In this document: piece after piece, positions 25,876-35,979 of the stretch
Position numbering within the stretch: the first letter of the stretch is position 1
Layout: each line of letters opens with the position of its first letter
Assembly (NCBI GenBank): GCA_051859045.1
Contig: JBHYGK010000018.1
Span: 1-47,717, forward strand
Direction: 5' to 3'
Length of the DNA stretch: 47,717 nt
DNA from: JBHYGK01 sp051859045
GTDB taxonomy: Bacteria > Pseudomonadota > Gammaproteobacteria > Xanthomonadales > Xanthomonadaceae
Program-made: the position numbers and the translations under genes
The notes under the pieces: model-generated
What the model saw: the letters and a program-made list of their open reading frames with translations, nothing else
Databases searched by the model: none
What the model was told of the DNA's origin: nothing

Positions 25876-27075
25876 TCAGGCGAGTTCAGCGAAGAACTGC
25901 TGGATGCGGGCGAGGCCGTCGGCCAGCTGCGCGTCCGGGCAGGTGTAGGAGATGCGCAGCGCGCGCGGCTCGCCGAAGGCCGAGCCGGGCACGCAGGCGA
26001 CGCCCTTGGCCTCGAGCAGGGCCGAGCAGAAGGAGACGTCGTCGGTGATCGGGGTGCCGGCGTGCGACTTGCCGAACGCGCAGCTGATGTCGGGGAAGGC
26101 GTAGAACGCGCCCTGCGGCATGGGGCAGCCCACGCCGGGGATCGCGCGCAGCGCGCCCACGACGAGGTCGCGCTTGGCCTGGAACTCGACCACCTTGGCC
26201 GCGGGGACGTCCTGCGGGCCGGACAGCGCGGCGATCGCGGCGAACGCGGTGATCTCCGGGATGTTGGTGATGTGGTTGGAGTTCAGCGTGACCACGGCCT
26301 TGGCGACCTCCTCCGGGCCGGCCATGAAGCCGACGCGCCAGCCGGGCATGCCGTAGGTCTTCGACAGCGAGTCGATGAAGATGGTCCGCGCGCGCAGCTC
26401 GGGCTTGGCCTGCATGATGTTGTGGTAGCCGAGGCCGTCGAACACCATCCGGTGGTAGATGTCGTCGCTGATGATCCAGGTGTCGGGGTGCTTCGCGAAC
26501 ACCTCGGCCAGCGCGGCGATCTCGCCCTGCGTGTAGACCATGCCGGTGGGGTTGTTGGGGTTGTTGAACAGGAACACCTTCGGCTTGCGCGCCAGTGCGG
26601 CGTCGAGCTGGGCCGGGGTGATCTTGTAGTCCTGCTCCGGCGGGCACGGCAGCAGCTGCACCTCGGCGCCGACGATCTCGGCGATGTCGATGTAGCTGGT
26701 CCAGTACGGGGTGGCGAACGCGATCGCGTCGCCCTCGTCGAGCAGCGCTTCCATCAGGTTGTAGATCACCTGCTTGGCGCCGATGCCGGTGGCGAGGTTG
26801 GCGCGGGTGTAGCCCGGCAGGCCGGCGGCCTCGAGGTGCTTGAGGAAGGCGTCGAGCAGCGCGTCGGCGCCGCGGTTGCTGCCGTACTGGCCGGAGTCCT
26901 TGGCCAGCGCCTCGCGGGCGGCGGCGTAGACGTGCTCGCCGGGCAGGAAATTCGGCACGCCGATCGAGAAGCTGATGATGTCGCGGCCCTGGGCCTTGAG
27001 CGACTTGGCCTTCTCGGCGACCTGCATGATCGCGCTGGGCTTGGCACGGCCCATGCGCGCGGCGAGCTTCGGCAT
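25876..27075 (-). CDS. Aspartate-type class I aminotransferase
   Basis: A 399-residue fold-type I PLP enzyme of the Iγ/AspB-like subgroup, probably transaminating aspartate and 2-oxoglutarate. PLP Lys239 is in SLSKTYGMPGWRVGF. NNPNNPTGMVY carries the PLP-binding Asn, and ISDDIYHRMVFDG the Asp/Tyr pair. A C-terminal Arg in ALRISYT binds the alpha-carboxylate. The start at 27075 follows GAGGTG by 7 nt; longer upstream frames are low complexity. It heads the mdh-prpB-prpC group. Exact substrate range is uncertain, so no symbol is given. Confidence 0.92.
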   Translation of the reverse strand: MPKLAARMGRAKPSAIMQVAEKAKSLKAQGRDIISFSIGVPNFLPGEHVYAAAREALAKDSGQYGSNRGADALLDAFLKHLEAAGLPGYTRANLATGIGAKQVIYNLMEALLDEGDAIAFATPYWTSYIDIAEIVGAEVQLLPCPPEQDYKITPAQLDAALARKPKVFLFNNPNNPTGMVYTQGEIAALAEVFAKHPDTWIISDDIYHRMVFDGLGYHNIMQAKPELRARTIFIDSLSKTYGMPGWRVGFMAGPEEVAKAVVTLNSNHITNIPEITAFAAIAALSGPQDVPAAKVVEFQAKRDLVVGALRAIPGVGCPMPQGAFYAFPDISCAFGKSHAGTPITDDVSFCSALLEAKGVACVPGSAFGEPRALRISYTCPDAQLADGLARIQQFFAELA

Positions 27076-27145
27076 CTGTTCCACCTCGGGGTTGCAAGGA
27101 GGGGCCATGGGCGGCATGCCCACGGCGGCGTGGGGAAACCGGCGC

Positions 27146-27151
27146 ATCGTA
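27146..27151 (-). promoter_or_regulatory. Extended -10 (TGGTACGAT) for the aminotransferase-mdh operon
   Basis: TACGAT on the minus strand is preceded by TGG and sits 71 nt before the aminotransferase ATG. The region up to the cyclophilin terminator (27152-27220) is GC-rich with no further gene. Confidence 0.45.
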
Positions 27152-27220
27152 CCACGCGGGCCCGGGCCGGCAGCCCCGACCTTGGTCACGGACGGGCGCC
27201 CCGGCCCGCCCTCAGGGGCC

Positions 27221-27256
27221 CGGAACGACGACGCCCCGGCCGTGGCCGGGGCGTCG
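27221..27256 (-). terminator. Terminator of the cyclophilin gene
   Basis: A 13-bp perfect stem (CGACGCCCCGGCC 27229-27241 with GGCCGGGGCGTCG 27244-27256) is followed on the minus strand by TCGTTCC. It lies 55 nt after the cyclophilin stop and upstream of the aminotransferase promoter. Confidence 0.8.
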
Positions 27257-27311
27257 GGGCGCGCGGCATGCGCGCGGTGCGTTCGCCGCCCCGCGGGGCG
27301 GCCGGCGCGGC

Positions 27312-27821
27312 TCAGCCGCGGGCGTCGAGCACCGCGTTCCACTCGGCGATGCGCGCGGCCTGCGCCGCGAACAGCGGGGCGGTGTCGCCCTCGATGACGA
27401 TCGAGGTGATGCCGTCGCCGATCTTCAGCGCGTCGACCACGGCCTGGTCCTCCGGGCCCACGACCTCGCCGAAGACCGTGTGGCGGCCGTCGAGGTGCGG
27501 GGTGGCGACGTGGGTGATGAAGAACTGGCTGCCGTTGGTGCGCGGGCCGGCGTTGGCCATCGACAGCACGCCCTTGCGGTGCGGCAGCGCGGCGGTGCAC
27601 TCGTCCTCGAAGCGGTAGCCGGGGCCGCCGCGGCCGCTGCCCTCGGGGCAGCCGCCCTGGGCCATGAAGTCGGGGATGACGCGGTGGAAGTTCAGGCCGT
27701 CGTAGTAGCCGCGCTTCACCAGGTTGGCGAAGCTGGCGACGGTGACCGGCGCGTGCTCGGGGAACAGGCGGACGCGGATCGGGCCGCGGGCGGTGGTGAA
27801 GACGGCGGTCAGCTCGGACAT
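27312..27821 (-). CDS. Cyclophilin-type peptidyl-prolyl cis-trans isomerase
   Basis: A 169-residue cyclophilin without signal peptide (cytosolic, PpiB-like). It catalyses cis-trans isomerisation of X-Pro bonds. Active-site hallmarks are FHRVIPDFMAQGG (catalytic Arg), SMANAGPRTNGSQFFI, and HLDGRHTVFGEVV. The expected Trp/His cyclosporin-binding residue in the last motif is His here, as in many bacterial members. The start at 27821 is the only ATG that gives a normal N-terminus. It is divergent from typA and ends at a strong terminator. Confidence 0.93.
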   Translation of the reverse strand: MSELTAVFTTARGPIRVRLFPEHAPVTVASFANLVKRGYYDGLNFHRVIPDFMAQGGCPEGSGRGGPGYRFEDECTAALPHRKGVLSMANAGPRTNGSQFFITHVATPHLDGRHTVFGEVVGPEDQAVVDALKIGDGITSIVIEGDTAPLFAAQAARIAEWNAVLDARG

Positions 27822-27902
27822 TCGGTGGGCTCCACGTTCGGGATGGCTTGGGGTCGCGGCGGGGCTCCGCGGCGACCGTCCGGCGGGCGCCGGGGGCCAG
27901 CG

Positions 27903-27908
27903 AGTATA
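27903..27908 (-). promoter_or_regulatory. -10 element TATACT of the cyclophilin gene
   Basis: TATACT on the minus strand lies about 80 nt before the cyclophilin ATG. It forms a divergent pair with the plus-strand TATACT of typA, 30 nt away. The -35 is unclear. Confidence 0.5.
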
Positions 27909-27938
27909 GCCGGGCGGGCGGTGGCGGCGACTTCCGGT

Positions 27939-27944
27939 TATACT
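27939..27944 (+). promoter_or_regulatory. -10 element TATACT of typA
   Basis: TATACT on the plus strand lies 54 nt before the typA ATG. The two divergent -10 hexamers are close enough for the polymerases to compete. The -35 is unclear. Confidence 0.5.
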
Positions 27945-27998
27945 TCCGGGGCTTAGACCTCCCCATTCCTCATGGCGCCCCCGCGGCGCGGGTTCCCC

Positions 27999-29843
<1,845 letters not shown>

Positions 29844-29885
29844 CGCGCGGCGGCCCCGCGCCGCCCGCCAGCGACCGGCTCCACC

Positions 29886-29915
29886 ACGACGCCCCGGCCC
29901 CTGCCGGGGCGTCGT
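29886..29915 (+). terminator. Terminator of typA
   Basis: A 13-bp perfect stem (ACGACGCCCCGGC 29886-29898 with GCCGGGGCGTCGT 29903-29915) around CCCT is followed by GCGTTGG. It lies 42 nt after the typA stop. Confidence 0.8.
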
Positions 29916-30005
29916 GCGTTGGGGGCCCGGCCCGCGCTAGGCTCCGGGGGCCCGTGGCGCGCCGATCCGGCCGCGCCCGACCGTCCGCCCATCGAGGATC
30001 CCCGC

Positions 30006-31655
30006 ATGCGCCCGAGCCTCCGCCGCGCCACCCTGCCCTGCCTCGTCGCGCTCGCGCTGACCGCGTGCGCGGGCGATGCACCGCCCGCGCCGGCGCCTGC
30101 CGCCGCCACCGCGCCGGCCGAGGCCGTCGCGCCCTCCGCGGTCGCCAGCGGGCTCGTCGACGCCGACATCGCCACCCTGCAGGCCCGGATGGCCTCGGGC
30201 GAGGCCACCGCGCGCTCGATCACCGAGGGCTACCTGGCCCGCATCGCCGCGCTCGACGACGCCGGCCCGCAGCTCGCCGCGGTGCTGGCGATCGCGCCGG
30301 ACGCGCTGGCCGAGGCCGACCGGCTCGACGCCGAGCGCGCCGCGGGCCGCGTCCGCGGCCCGCTGCACGGCATCCCGGTGCTGCTCAAGGACAACATCGA
30401 CGCCGCCGGGCTGCCGACGACGGCGGGCTCGCTCGCCCTCGCCTCCCACGTGCCGGCGCGCGACGCGTTCCTCACCGCGCGCCTGCGCGACGCCGGCGCG
30501 GTGATCCTCGGCAAGGCCAACCTCAGCGAATGGGCGAACTTCCGCTCCACGCGTTCGAGCTCGGGCTGGAGCAGCGCCGGCGGCCAGACCCGCAATCCCC
30601 ATGCGCTCGACCGCACGCCCTGCGGCTCGAGCAGCGGCAGCGCCGTGGCGGTGGCCGCCAGCCTCGCCAGCGTCGCGGTGGGCACCGAGACCAACGGCAG
30701 CCTGCTCTGCCCGGGATCGGTCAACGGGATCGTCGCGCTGAAGCCCACGGTGGGCCTGGTGAGCCGCGATGGCATCGTGCCGATCTCGCCCAGCCAGGAC
30801 ACCGCCGGGCCGATGGCGCGCAGCGTGCGCGATGCCGCGGCGCTGCTCGACGCCCTCGCCGCCGCCGACCCGTCCGATCCCGCCGCGGGGGACGCCCCCG
30901 CCAACGCGGCGCCGGGTCGCTACCTCGCCGCGGCGGCCCGCGAGGATGCGCTGCAGGGCGCGAGGATCGGCGTGATCGCCCCCGCGGGCGAGGTGCCGCC
31001 CGAGGTCGCCGCGGCCTTCGCGCGCGCGCGCGCCGCGCTCGAGGCCGGCGGGGCCACGCTGGTCGAGATCGAACTGCCGGGGGCCGGCGCCTGGAGCGCC
31101 CCGTCCTTCCAGGTGCTGCTGCGCGAGTTCCGGCCCGCGCTCGAGGCCTACCTCGCGCGCGAGGCCGACGGGGACGCGCCGCGCAGCCTCGAGGCGCTGG
31201 TCGCGTTCAACGACGCGGAGGCCGCGCGGGTCATGCCCTGGTTCGGCCAGGAGCTGCTGCTGATGGCGCGGGAGACGCCCGGACTGGACGACCCGGCCTA
31301 CGTCGAGGCGCGCGACGCCGCGCGGCGGCTGGCGCGGACCGAGGCGCTCGAGGCGAGCTTCGCCACGCACGACCTGGTGGCGCTCGTCGTCCCCACGACC
31401 GGACCGGCGTGGACGATCGACTGGGTCAATGGCGACCACTTCGGCTTCGCCGGCTATTCCGTCGCCGCGGTCGCGGGGACGCCCAGCGTCACGCTGCCGA
31501 TGGGCGAGGTGGCGGGGCTGCCGGTCGGGATCTCGCTGCTGGGCCAGGCCTGGGGCGAGGAATCCCTCATCGCGCTGGCGGCGGGGCTGGAGCGACGGCT
31601 GCCGGCGCCTCCGCGCCCGACCTACGCGAGCGGCCCCGGCGCGCCGCCGCGCTGA
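30006..31655 (+). CDS. Amidase-signature lipoprotein, related to peptide amidase
   Basis: A 549-residue amidase-signature hydrolase. The N-terminus is a lipoprotein signal (hydrophobic core then lipobox LTAC, Cys21), followed by an Ala/Pro linker to about residue 48, so it is likely membrane-anchored. The Ser-cisSer-Lys triad is Lys128 (LLKDNID), Ser208 (CGSSSGSAVAVAA) and Ser232 (ETNGSLLCPG). Spacing matches the Stenotrophomonas peptide amidase, which removes the C-terminal amide from peptides, although other amides are possible. The family members I know are secreted by a normal signal peptide; the lipobox here is notable. It converges on the DAHP synthase gene. Confidence 0.9.
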   Translation: MRPSLRRATLPCLVALALTACAGDAPPAPAPAAATAPAEAVAPSAVASGLVDADIATLQARMASGEATARSITEGYLARIAALDDAGPQLAAVLAIAPDALAEADRLDAERAAGRVRGPLHGIPVLLKDNIDAAGLPTTAGSLALASHVPARDAFLTARLRDAGAVILGKANLSEWANFRSTRSSSGWSSAGGQTRNPHALDRTPCGSSSGSAVAVAASLASVAVGTETNGSLLCPGSVNGIVALKPTVGLVSRDGIVPISPSQDTAGPMARSVRDAAALLDALAAADPSDPAAGDAPANAAPGRYLAAAAREDALQGARIGVIAPAGEVPPEVAAAFARARAALEAGGATLVEIELPGAGAWSAPSFQVLLREFRPALEAYLAREADGDAPRSLEALVAFNDAEAARVMPWFGQELLLMARETPGLDDPAYVEARDAARRLARTEALEASFATHDLVALVVPTTGPAWTIDWVNGDHFGFAGYSVAAVAGTPSVTLPMGEVAGLPVGISLLGQAWGEESLIALAAGLERRLPAPPRPTYASGPGAPPR

Positions 31656-31657
31656 GG

Positions 31658-31683
31658 CGGCGACGCGGGGCGGCGACGCGGGG
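31658..31683. repeat. 13-bp tandem duplication after the amidase stop
   Basis: CGGCGACGCGGGG occurs twice back to back (31658-31670 and 31671-31683) in the 51-nt convergent gap. It is followed by an imperfect GC dyad (31685-31707) that overlaps the DAHP synthase stop and may end either transcript. Confidence 0.5.
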
Positions 31684-31706
31684 CACCGGACCGCGGGGCG
31701 GCCCGG

Positions 31707-33131
31707 TCAGGCGCTGGTCGGCGCCTTGACCTGGGCGTGCTTGCGCACGATCAGCATCGCGATCTCGAGCGACTGCTCGTAGTTCAGGCGCGGATCGACC
31801 GTGGAGCGGTAGCAGCGCTCGAGGTCGAGGTCGGTCAGCGCGCGGGCGCCGCCGGTGCACTCGGTGACGTCCTCGCCGGTCAGCTCGAGGTGCACGCCGC
31901 CGAGGCGGGTGCCCGCGGCATGGTGGATCTCGAACGCGGACTCGAGCTCGGCGCGGATGTTCTCGAAGCGCCGGGTCTTGTAGCCGTTGCTGGTGGACTC
32001 GGTGTTGCCGTGCATCGGATCGGCGACCCAGAGCACGCGGCGGCCGTCGCGCTTGAGGGCGTCGAGCAGCGGCGGCAGCTTCGCGGCGATGTCCTTGGCG
32101 CCCATCCGGTGGATCAGGCTGAGCCGGCCCGGCTCGTCGTGCGGATTCAGCGCGTCGACCAGGCGCAGCAGCTGGTCGGGCGTGACCGACGGGCCGACCT
32201 TCACGGCGATCGGGTTGCGCAGGCCGCGGAAGTACTCGAGGTGCGCGCCGTCCGGCCCGGCGGTGCGCATGCCGATCCACGGGTAGTGGGTCGAGAGGTT
32301 GAACCAGCCCCACTGGCGCGGCACCTCGCGGGTGAGCGCCTCCTCGTAGTTGAGCAGCAGCGCCTCGTGGGAGGTGTAGAAGTCGACCCGGTCGAGGTTG
32401 TGCAGCGCGTTGCCCGAGAGCGTCTCCATGAAGCGCACGGCGTCGCCGATGGCGCCCACCATCCGCTGGTACTCCTCGGCCAGCGGCGACTGCGACACCC
32501 AGCCCAGGTCCCAGTACTCGGGATGGTGGAGGTCGGCGAAGCCGCCGTCGATCAGCGCGCGGACGAAGTTCATCGTCATCGCGGAGCGCGCGTGGCCCTT
32601 GATCATCCGGCGCGGGTCCGGCTCGCGGGCCTCGGCGGTGAACGCGGGCTGGTTGATGAAGTCGCCGCGGTAGCTCGGCAGCGTCACGCCGTCGCGGGTC
32701 TCGGTGTCGGTGGAGCGCGGCTTGGCGTACTGGCCGGCGAATCGCCCGACCCGGACCACGGGCTGGCGCAGGCCGTGCACGAGCACGAGGCTCATCTGCA
32801 GCAGCACCTTCAGGCGGTTGGAGATGCGACCGGACTCGCAGTCGTCGAAGCTCTCGGCGCAGTCGCCGCCCTGCAGCAGGAAGCGCTTGCCTTCCTGGGC
32901 CTCGGCGATCTGGCGCTTGAGCGCGAGGATCTCCCACGAGGTCACCAGCGGCGGCAGCGCGCGCAGCTCGGCCTCGGCCTGGGCGAGCGCCGCGGCGTCG
33001 GAATACGTGGGCATCTGCAGCGCGGTGCGGCTGCGCCACGACGACGGCTCCCAGCCGGGAGCGAGCGTGACGGGTTCGAGCGGGCGATCGTGGGAGGCGG
33101 GCATGGCGATGCGGCTGCGTTGGCGGGTCAT
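31707..33131 (-). CDS. Class II (plant-type) 3-deoxy-7-phosphoheptulonate synthase
   Basis: A 474-residue DAHP synthase that condenses PEP and erythrose 4-phosphate, the entry to the shikimate pathway. Class II hallmarks are LLQGGDCAESF (metal-binding Cys), RVGRFAGQYAKPRS, YRGDFIN, NFVRALIDGGFADLHHPEYW, WIGMRTAGPDGAH, VKVGPSVTPDQL, WVADPMHGN, and GGVHLELTGEDVTEC. There is no AroG-class-I sequence and no fused chorismate mutase. A second ATG at 33104 (MPASHDRPLEPVTL) may be the true start, because neither has a good ribosome-binding site. It follows dsbB by 84 nt. Confidence 0.93.
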   Translation of the reverse strand: MTRQRSRIAMPASHDRPLEPVTLAPGWEPSSWRSRTALQMPTYSDAAALAQAEAELRALPPLVTSWEILALKRQIAEAQEGKRFLLQGGDCAESFDDCESGRISNRLKVLLQMSLVLVHGLRQPVVRVGRFAGQYAKPRSTDTETRDGVTLPSYRGDFINQPAFTAEAREPDPRRMIKGHARSAMTMNFVRALIDGGFADLHHPEYWDLGWVSQSPLAEEYQRMVGAIGDAVRFMETLSGNALHNLDRVDFYTSHEALLLNYEEALTREVPRQWGWFNLSTHYPWIGMRTAGPDGAHLEYFRGLRNPIAVKVGPSVTPDQLLRLVDALNPHDEPGRLSLIHRMGAKDIAAKLPPLLDALKRDGRRVLWVADPMHGNTESTSNGYKTRRFENIRAELESAFEIHHAAGTRLGGVHLELTGEDVTECTGGARALTDLDLERCYRSTVDPRLNYEQSLEIAMLIVRKHAQVKAPTSA

Positions 33132-33215
33132 GGCCGCATCATGCCATAGGGTCGCGTGAGCGCCAGCGCAAGCAGCGGCGCACGAGCGCGATGCCGCGTT
33201 GCGCGGAAGACGCGC

Positions 33216-33734
33216 TCAGCGGGCGCGGAAGCCCGCCCACAGCGAACCCGCGCCAAGGCCGACGAACCAGGCGAGCGCCCAGGCCGGCATCGACAGGCCG
33301 AGGAAGATCCAGTCGATCGTGGCGCACTCGCCAGAGCCGGTGAACACCTTGCCCAGCACGCCGCCGAGGCTGTTGGTCTGCCAGAGGAACTCGAGGCCCG
33401 GACCGCAGGCCGGGACGTCGCCGGGCGGCAGGGTCTGCAGGTAGACATGCCAGCCGGCGATGCCGATGCCGACCGCCGCCGCCGCGAACGCGAGCAGGCC
33501 GAAGGCCTTGCGCCCGCGCGCGCCCGCGGGGCCGACGATCGCCCCGAGCGCGAACACGCACGCGAGCAGCACGAACGCGTAGCGCTGGAAGATGCACAGC
33601 GGGCACGGATCGAGGTACTGCCAGTACTGCAGGTAGACCGCGTAGGCGAGCAGGCCGATGCACGCGAGGAAACCGAAGGCGAACTGGGCGCGGAAGGACC
33701 ACGCGAAAGGATTGGCGCGCATGTGGCTGGCCAT
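33216..33734 (-). CDS. dsbB: Disulfide bond formation protein B
   Basis: A 172-residue four-helix inner-membrane protein that reoxidises periplasmic DsbA and passes electrons to quinone. The first periplasmic pair is Cys44 and Cys47 (CPLC, followed by IFQRYAF). The second pair is Cys110 (VPACGPGLEFL) and Cys137 (GSGECATIDW). Helices lie at about 16-35, 49-66, 78-98 and 140-165. The start could be residue 5 (MRANPFAWSF). It lies downstream of rplQ, beyond its terminator, and upstream of the DAHP synthase gene. Confidence 0.95.
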   Translation of the reverse strand: MASHMRANPFAWSFRAQFAFGFLACIGLLAYAVYLQYWQYLDPCPLCIFQRYAFVLLACVFALGAIVGPAGARGRKAFGLLAFAAAAVGIGIAGWHVYLQTLPPGDVPACGPGLEFLWQTNSLGGVLGKVFTGSGECATIDWIFLGLSMPAWALAWFVGLGAGSLWAGFRAR

Positions 33735-33832
33735 GGTGGTGTGGGGGCGGCGCGACGATACCGCAGGGAGCCCGACGGGCGCGAGCCCGCGCGGCGGCGA
33801 CGGACGGACCGCGCGGCCGGCGCAGGCGCCCC

Positions 33833-33868
33833 CGGAACGACGAAGCCCCGGCCGGGGCCGGGGCTTCG
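33833..33868 (-). terminator. Terminator after rplQ (end of the ribosomal cluster)
   Basis: A 13-bp stem (CGAAGCCCCGGCC 33841-33853 with GGCCGGGGCTTCG 33856-33868) is followed on the minus strand by TCGTTCCGGG. It lies 28 nt after the rplQ stop and closes the alpha operon. Confidence 0.85.
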
Positions 33869-33896
33869 CGATGCTGCCAAGTGCTGCGACCGTGGA

Positions 33897-34286
33897 TTAC
33901 TCCGCGGCCTCCTGCGCCTCGACGCCATCGGGACGACCGATGAGCTCGACGTAGGCCATCGGGGCGTTGTCGCCCGGACGGAATCCGCACTTGAGGATGC
34001 GCAGGTAGCCGCCCGGACGCTCCTTGAAGCGCGGGCCGAGCTCGACGAACAGCTTGCCCACGGCCTCCTTGTCGCGCAGGCGCGCGAACGCCAGGCGGCG
34101 GTTCGCGACGCTGTCGATCTTGGCGACGGTGATCAGCGGCTCCGCGACGCGGCGCAGCTCCTTGGCCTTCGGCAGGGTGGTACGGATCAGCTGGTGCTTG
34201 AACAGCGAGGCGGCCATGTTGCGGAACATCGCTTCGCGATGCGCGCTGGTGCGGCTGAACTTGCGACCGGACTTCATGTGACGCAT
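33897..34286 (-). CDS. rplQ: 50S ribosomal protein L17
   Basis: A 129-residue large-subunit protein. The start MRHMKSGRKFSRTSAHREAM, the block LFKHQLIRTTLPKAKELR, and the C-terminal GYLRILKCGFRPGDNAPMAY are diagnostic. L17 sits near the peptide exit tunnel. It is the last gene of the alpha operon, 31 nt after rpoA, and is followed by a strong terminator. The tail EAQEAAE is an ordinary acidic extension. Confidence 0.98.
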   Translation of the reverse strand: MRHMKSGRKFSRTSAHREAMFRNMAASLFKHQLIRTTLPKAKELRRVAEPLITVAKIDSVANRRLAFARLRDKEAVGKLFVELGPRFKERPGGYLRILKCGFRPGDNAPMAYVELIGRPDGVEAQEAAE

Positions 34287-34317
34287 GGTCGTTTTCCTTT
34301 ATCTCTTATCCGGGCCT

Positions 34318-35313
34318 TCAGCCCATCATGCCCTGCTGGAGGCCGGCCGGCGGCCAGTTCTCGAGCTTCATGCCGAGCGAGAGGCCGCGCTGCACCAGGA
34401 CTTCCTTGATCTCGGTGAGGGACTTCTTGCCGAGGTTCGGGGTCTTGAGCAGCTCCACCTCGGTGCGCTGGATCAGGTCGCCGATGTAGTAGATGTTCTC
34501 GGCCTTGAGGCAGTTCGCCGAGCGCACCGTGAGCTCCAGGTCGTCGATCGGGCGCAGCAGGATCGGATCGATCCCGGTGTGCTCGGCCTTCTTGGCGCCA
34601 CGCTCGCGCTGGGTGAAATCGCCGAACACCGAGAGCTGGTCGGTCAGGATGTCGGCCGCGGTGCGGATCGCATCCTCGGCGTCGATCGTGCCGTTGGTCT
34701 CGATGTCCAGGACCAGCTTGTCAAGGTCGGTGCGCTGCTCGACGCGGGCGGCCTCGACGGCATACGCCACGCGGCGGACCGGGCAGAACGACGCATCCAG
34801 CATCAGGCGACCGATGGCGCGGGTCTCCTCGTCCGGACGGCGGCGCGCGGCGGCCGGCTGGTAGCCGAAGCCGCGCTCCACCTTCAGGCGCATGTTCAGC
34901 GCCGTGTCCTTGGTCAGCGTGCAGATCACGTGCTCGGGATTCAGGATCTCGACGTTGTGGTCGAGCTTGATGTCCCCCGCGGTGACCACGCCCGGGCCGC
35001 TCTTGGAGAGCGACAGGGTGGTGGACTCCACGGTGTGCATGCGGATCGCGATGTCCTTGAGGTTCAGCAGGAGGTCGATGACGTCCTCCTGCAGGCCCTC
35101 GACGGTGGTGTACTCGTGCAGCACGCCATCGATTTCCACCTCGGTGATCGCATAACCCGGGATGGACGACAGCAGCACGCGGCGCAGCGCGTTGCCGAGG
35201 GTGTGGCCGTAGCCACGCTCCAGCGGCTCGATCACGACCTTGGCGCGGTGCGCGGTGATGCGCTCGATGTTGGGGCCGCGCGGACGCAGCACCTGGTTAG
35301 CGGTAACCGACAT
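34318..35313 (-). CDS. rpoA: RNA polymerase alpha subunit
   Basis: A 331-residue subunit. The N-terminal domain (1-235) dimerises and assembles beta and beta'; it shows LERGYGHTLGNALRRVLLSS and VKVERGFGYQPA-like blocks (RVERGFGYQPA region here reads KVERGFGYQPA). The C-terminal domain (about 250-320) has the DNA-binding surface RSANCLKAENIYYIGDL and LKTPNLGKKSLTEIKEVL, as in E. coli around Arg265. It ends GLQQGMMG. It lies between rpsD and rplQ as in other proteobacteria. Confidence 0.98.
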   Translation of the reverse strand: MSVTANQVLRPRGPNIERITAHRAKVVIEPLERGYGHTLGNALRRVLLSSIPGYAITEVEIDGVLHEYTTVEGLQEDVIDLLLNLKDIAIRMHTVESTTLSLSKSGPGVVTAGDIKLDHNVEILNPEHVICTLTKDTALNMRLKVERGFGYQPAAARRRPDEETRAIGRLMLDASFCPVRRVAYAVEAARVEQRTDLDKLVLDIETNGTIDAEDAIRTAADILTDQLSVFGDFTQRERGAKKAEHTGIDPILLRPIDDLELTVRSANCLKAENIYYIGDLIQRTEVELLKTPNLGKKSLTEIKEVLVQRGLSLGMKLENWPPAGLQQGMMG

Positions 35314-35335
35314 GGTCAGAGTCTCTCCTGATGGG

Positions 35336-35965
35336 TTACTTCGAGTAGAGCTCGACGATCAGCGCCTCGTTGATATCCGAGGGAAGGTCGGAGCGCTCCG
35401 GCACCGCCTTGAACACGCCGGCGAACTTCTTGGCATCGACTTCGACCCAGTTCGGGGCGAGGTCCATCTCCTGCGAGATGGTCACCGCCTCCTGGACGCG
35501 GAGCTGGCGCTGCGCCGACTCGGTCAGGGCGACGGCGTCGCCGGCCTTGACCTGGTACGACGGCAGGTTGACCGCCTTGCCGTTCACGAGCACGCCACGG
35601 TGGGAGACGAGCTGACGCGCCTGCGGACGGGTGACAGCGAAGCCCATCCGGTAGATCACGTTGTCGAGACGGGTCTCGAGCAGCTGCAGCAGGGTCTCGC
35701 CGGTGTTGCCCTTCTTGCGGGACGCCTTGGCGTAGTAGTTGCGGAACTGCCGCTCCAGCAGGCCGTAGATGCGCTTCACCTTCTGCTTCTCGCGAAGCTG
35801 GGTGGCGTAGTCGGACATCTTGCCCTTGCGGGCGGTGGCGCCATGCTGGCCGGGCTTCTGCTCCAGCTTGCACTTGGAATCGACGGCGCGACGCGGGCTC
35901 TTGAGGCCGAGGTCGGCGCCTTCGCGGCGGGCGAGCTTACAGGTGGGACCAATGTAACGAGCCAT
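35336..35965 (-). CDS. rpsD: 30S ribosomal protein S4
   Basis: A 209-residue primary 16S-binding protein. MARYIGPTCKLARREGADL, PGQHGATARKGKMSDY, and the S4 domain RLDNVIYRMGFAVTRPQARQ with VSHRGVLVNGKAVNLPSY are clear. In E. coli S4 represses its own alpha operon by binding the rpsM leader; whether that holds here is open. The gene lies between rpsK (14-nt gap) and rpoA (22-nt gap). Confidence 0.98.
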   Translation of the reverse strand: MARYIGPTCKLARREGADLGLKSPRRAVDSKCKLEQKPGQHGATARKGKMSDYATQLREKQKVKRIYGLLERQFRNYYAKASRKKGNTGETLLQLLETRLDNVIYRMGFAVTRPQARQLVSHRGVLVNGKAVNLPSYQVKAGDAVALTESAQRQLRVQEAVTISQEMDLAPNWVEVDAKKFAGVFKAVPERSDLPSDINEALIVELYSK

Positions 35966-35979
35966 CTTCGTTCAGCTCC

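Noticed and set aside
23931..26048. A 705-codon plus-strand frame opposite prpB and mdh
   Set aside because: Complementary shadow with His/Asp/Gly-rich sequence typical of antisense to GC-rich genes.
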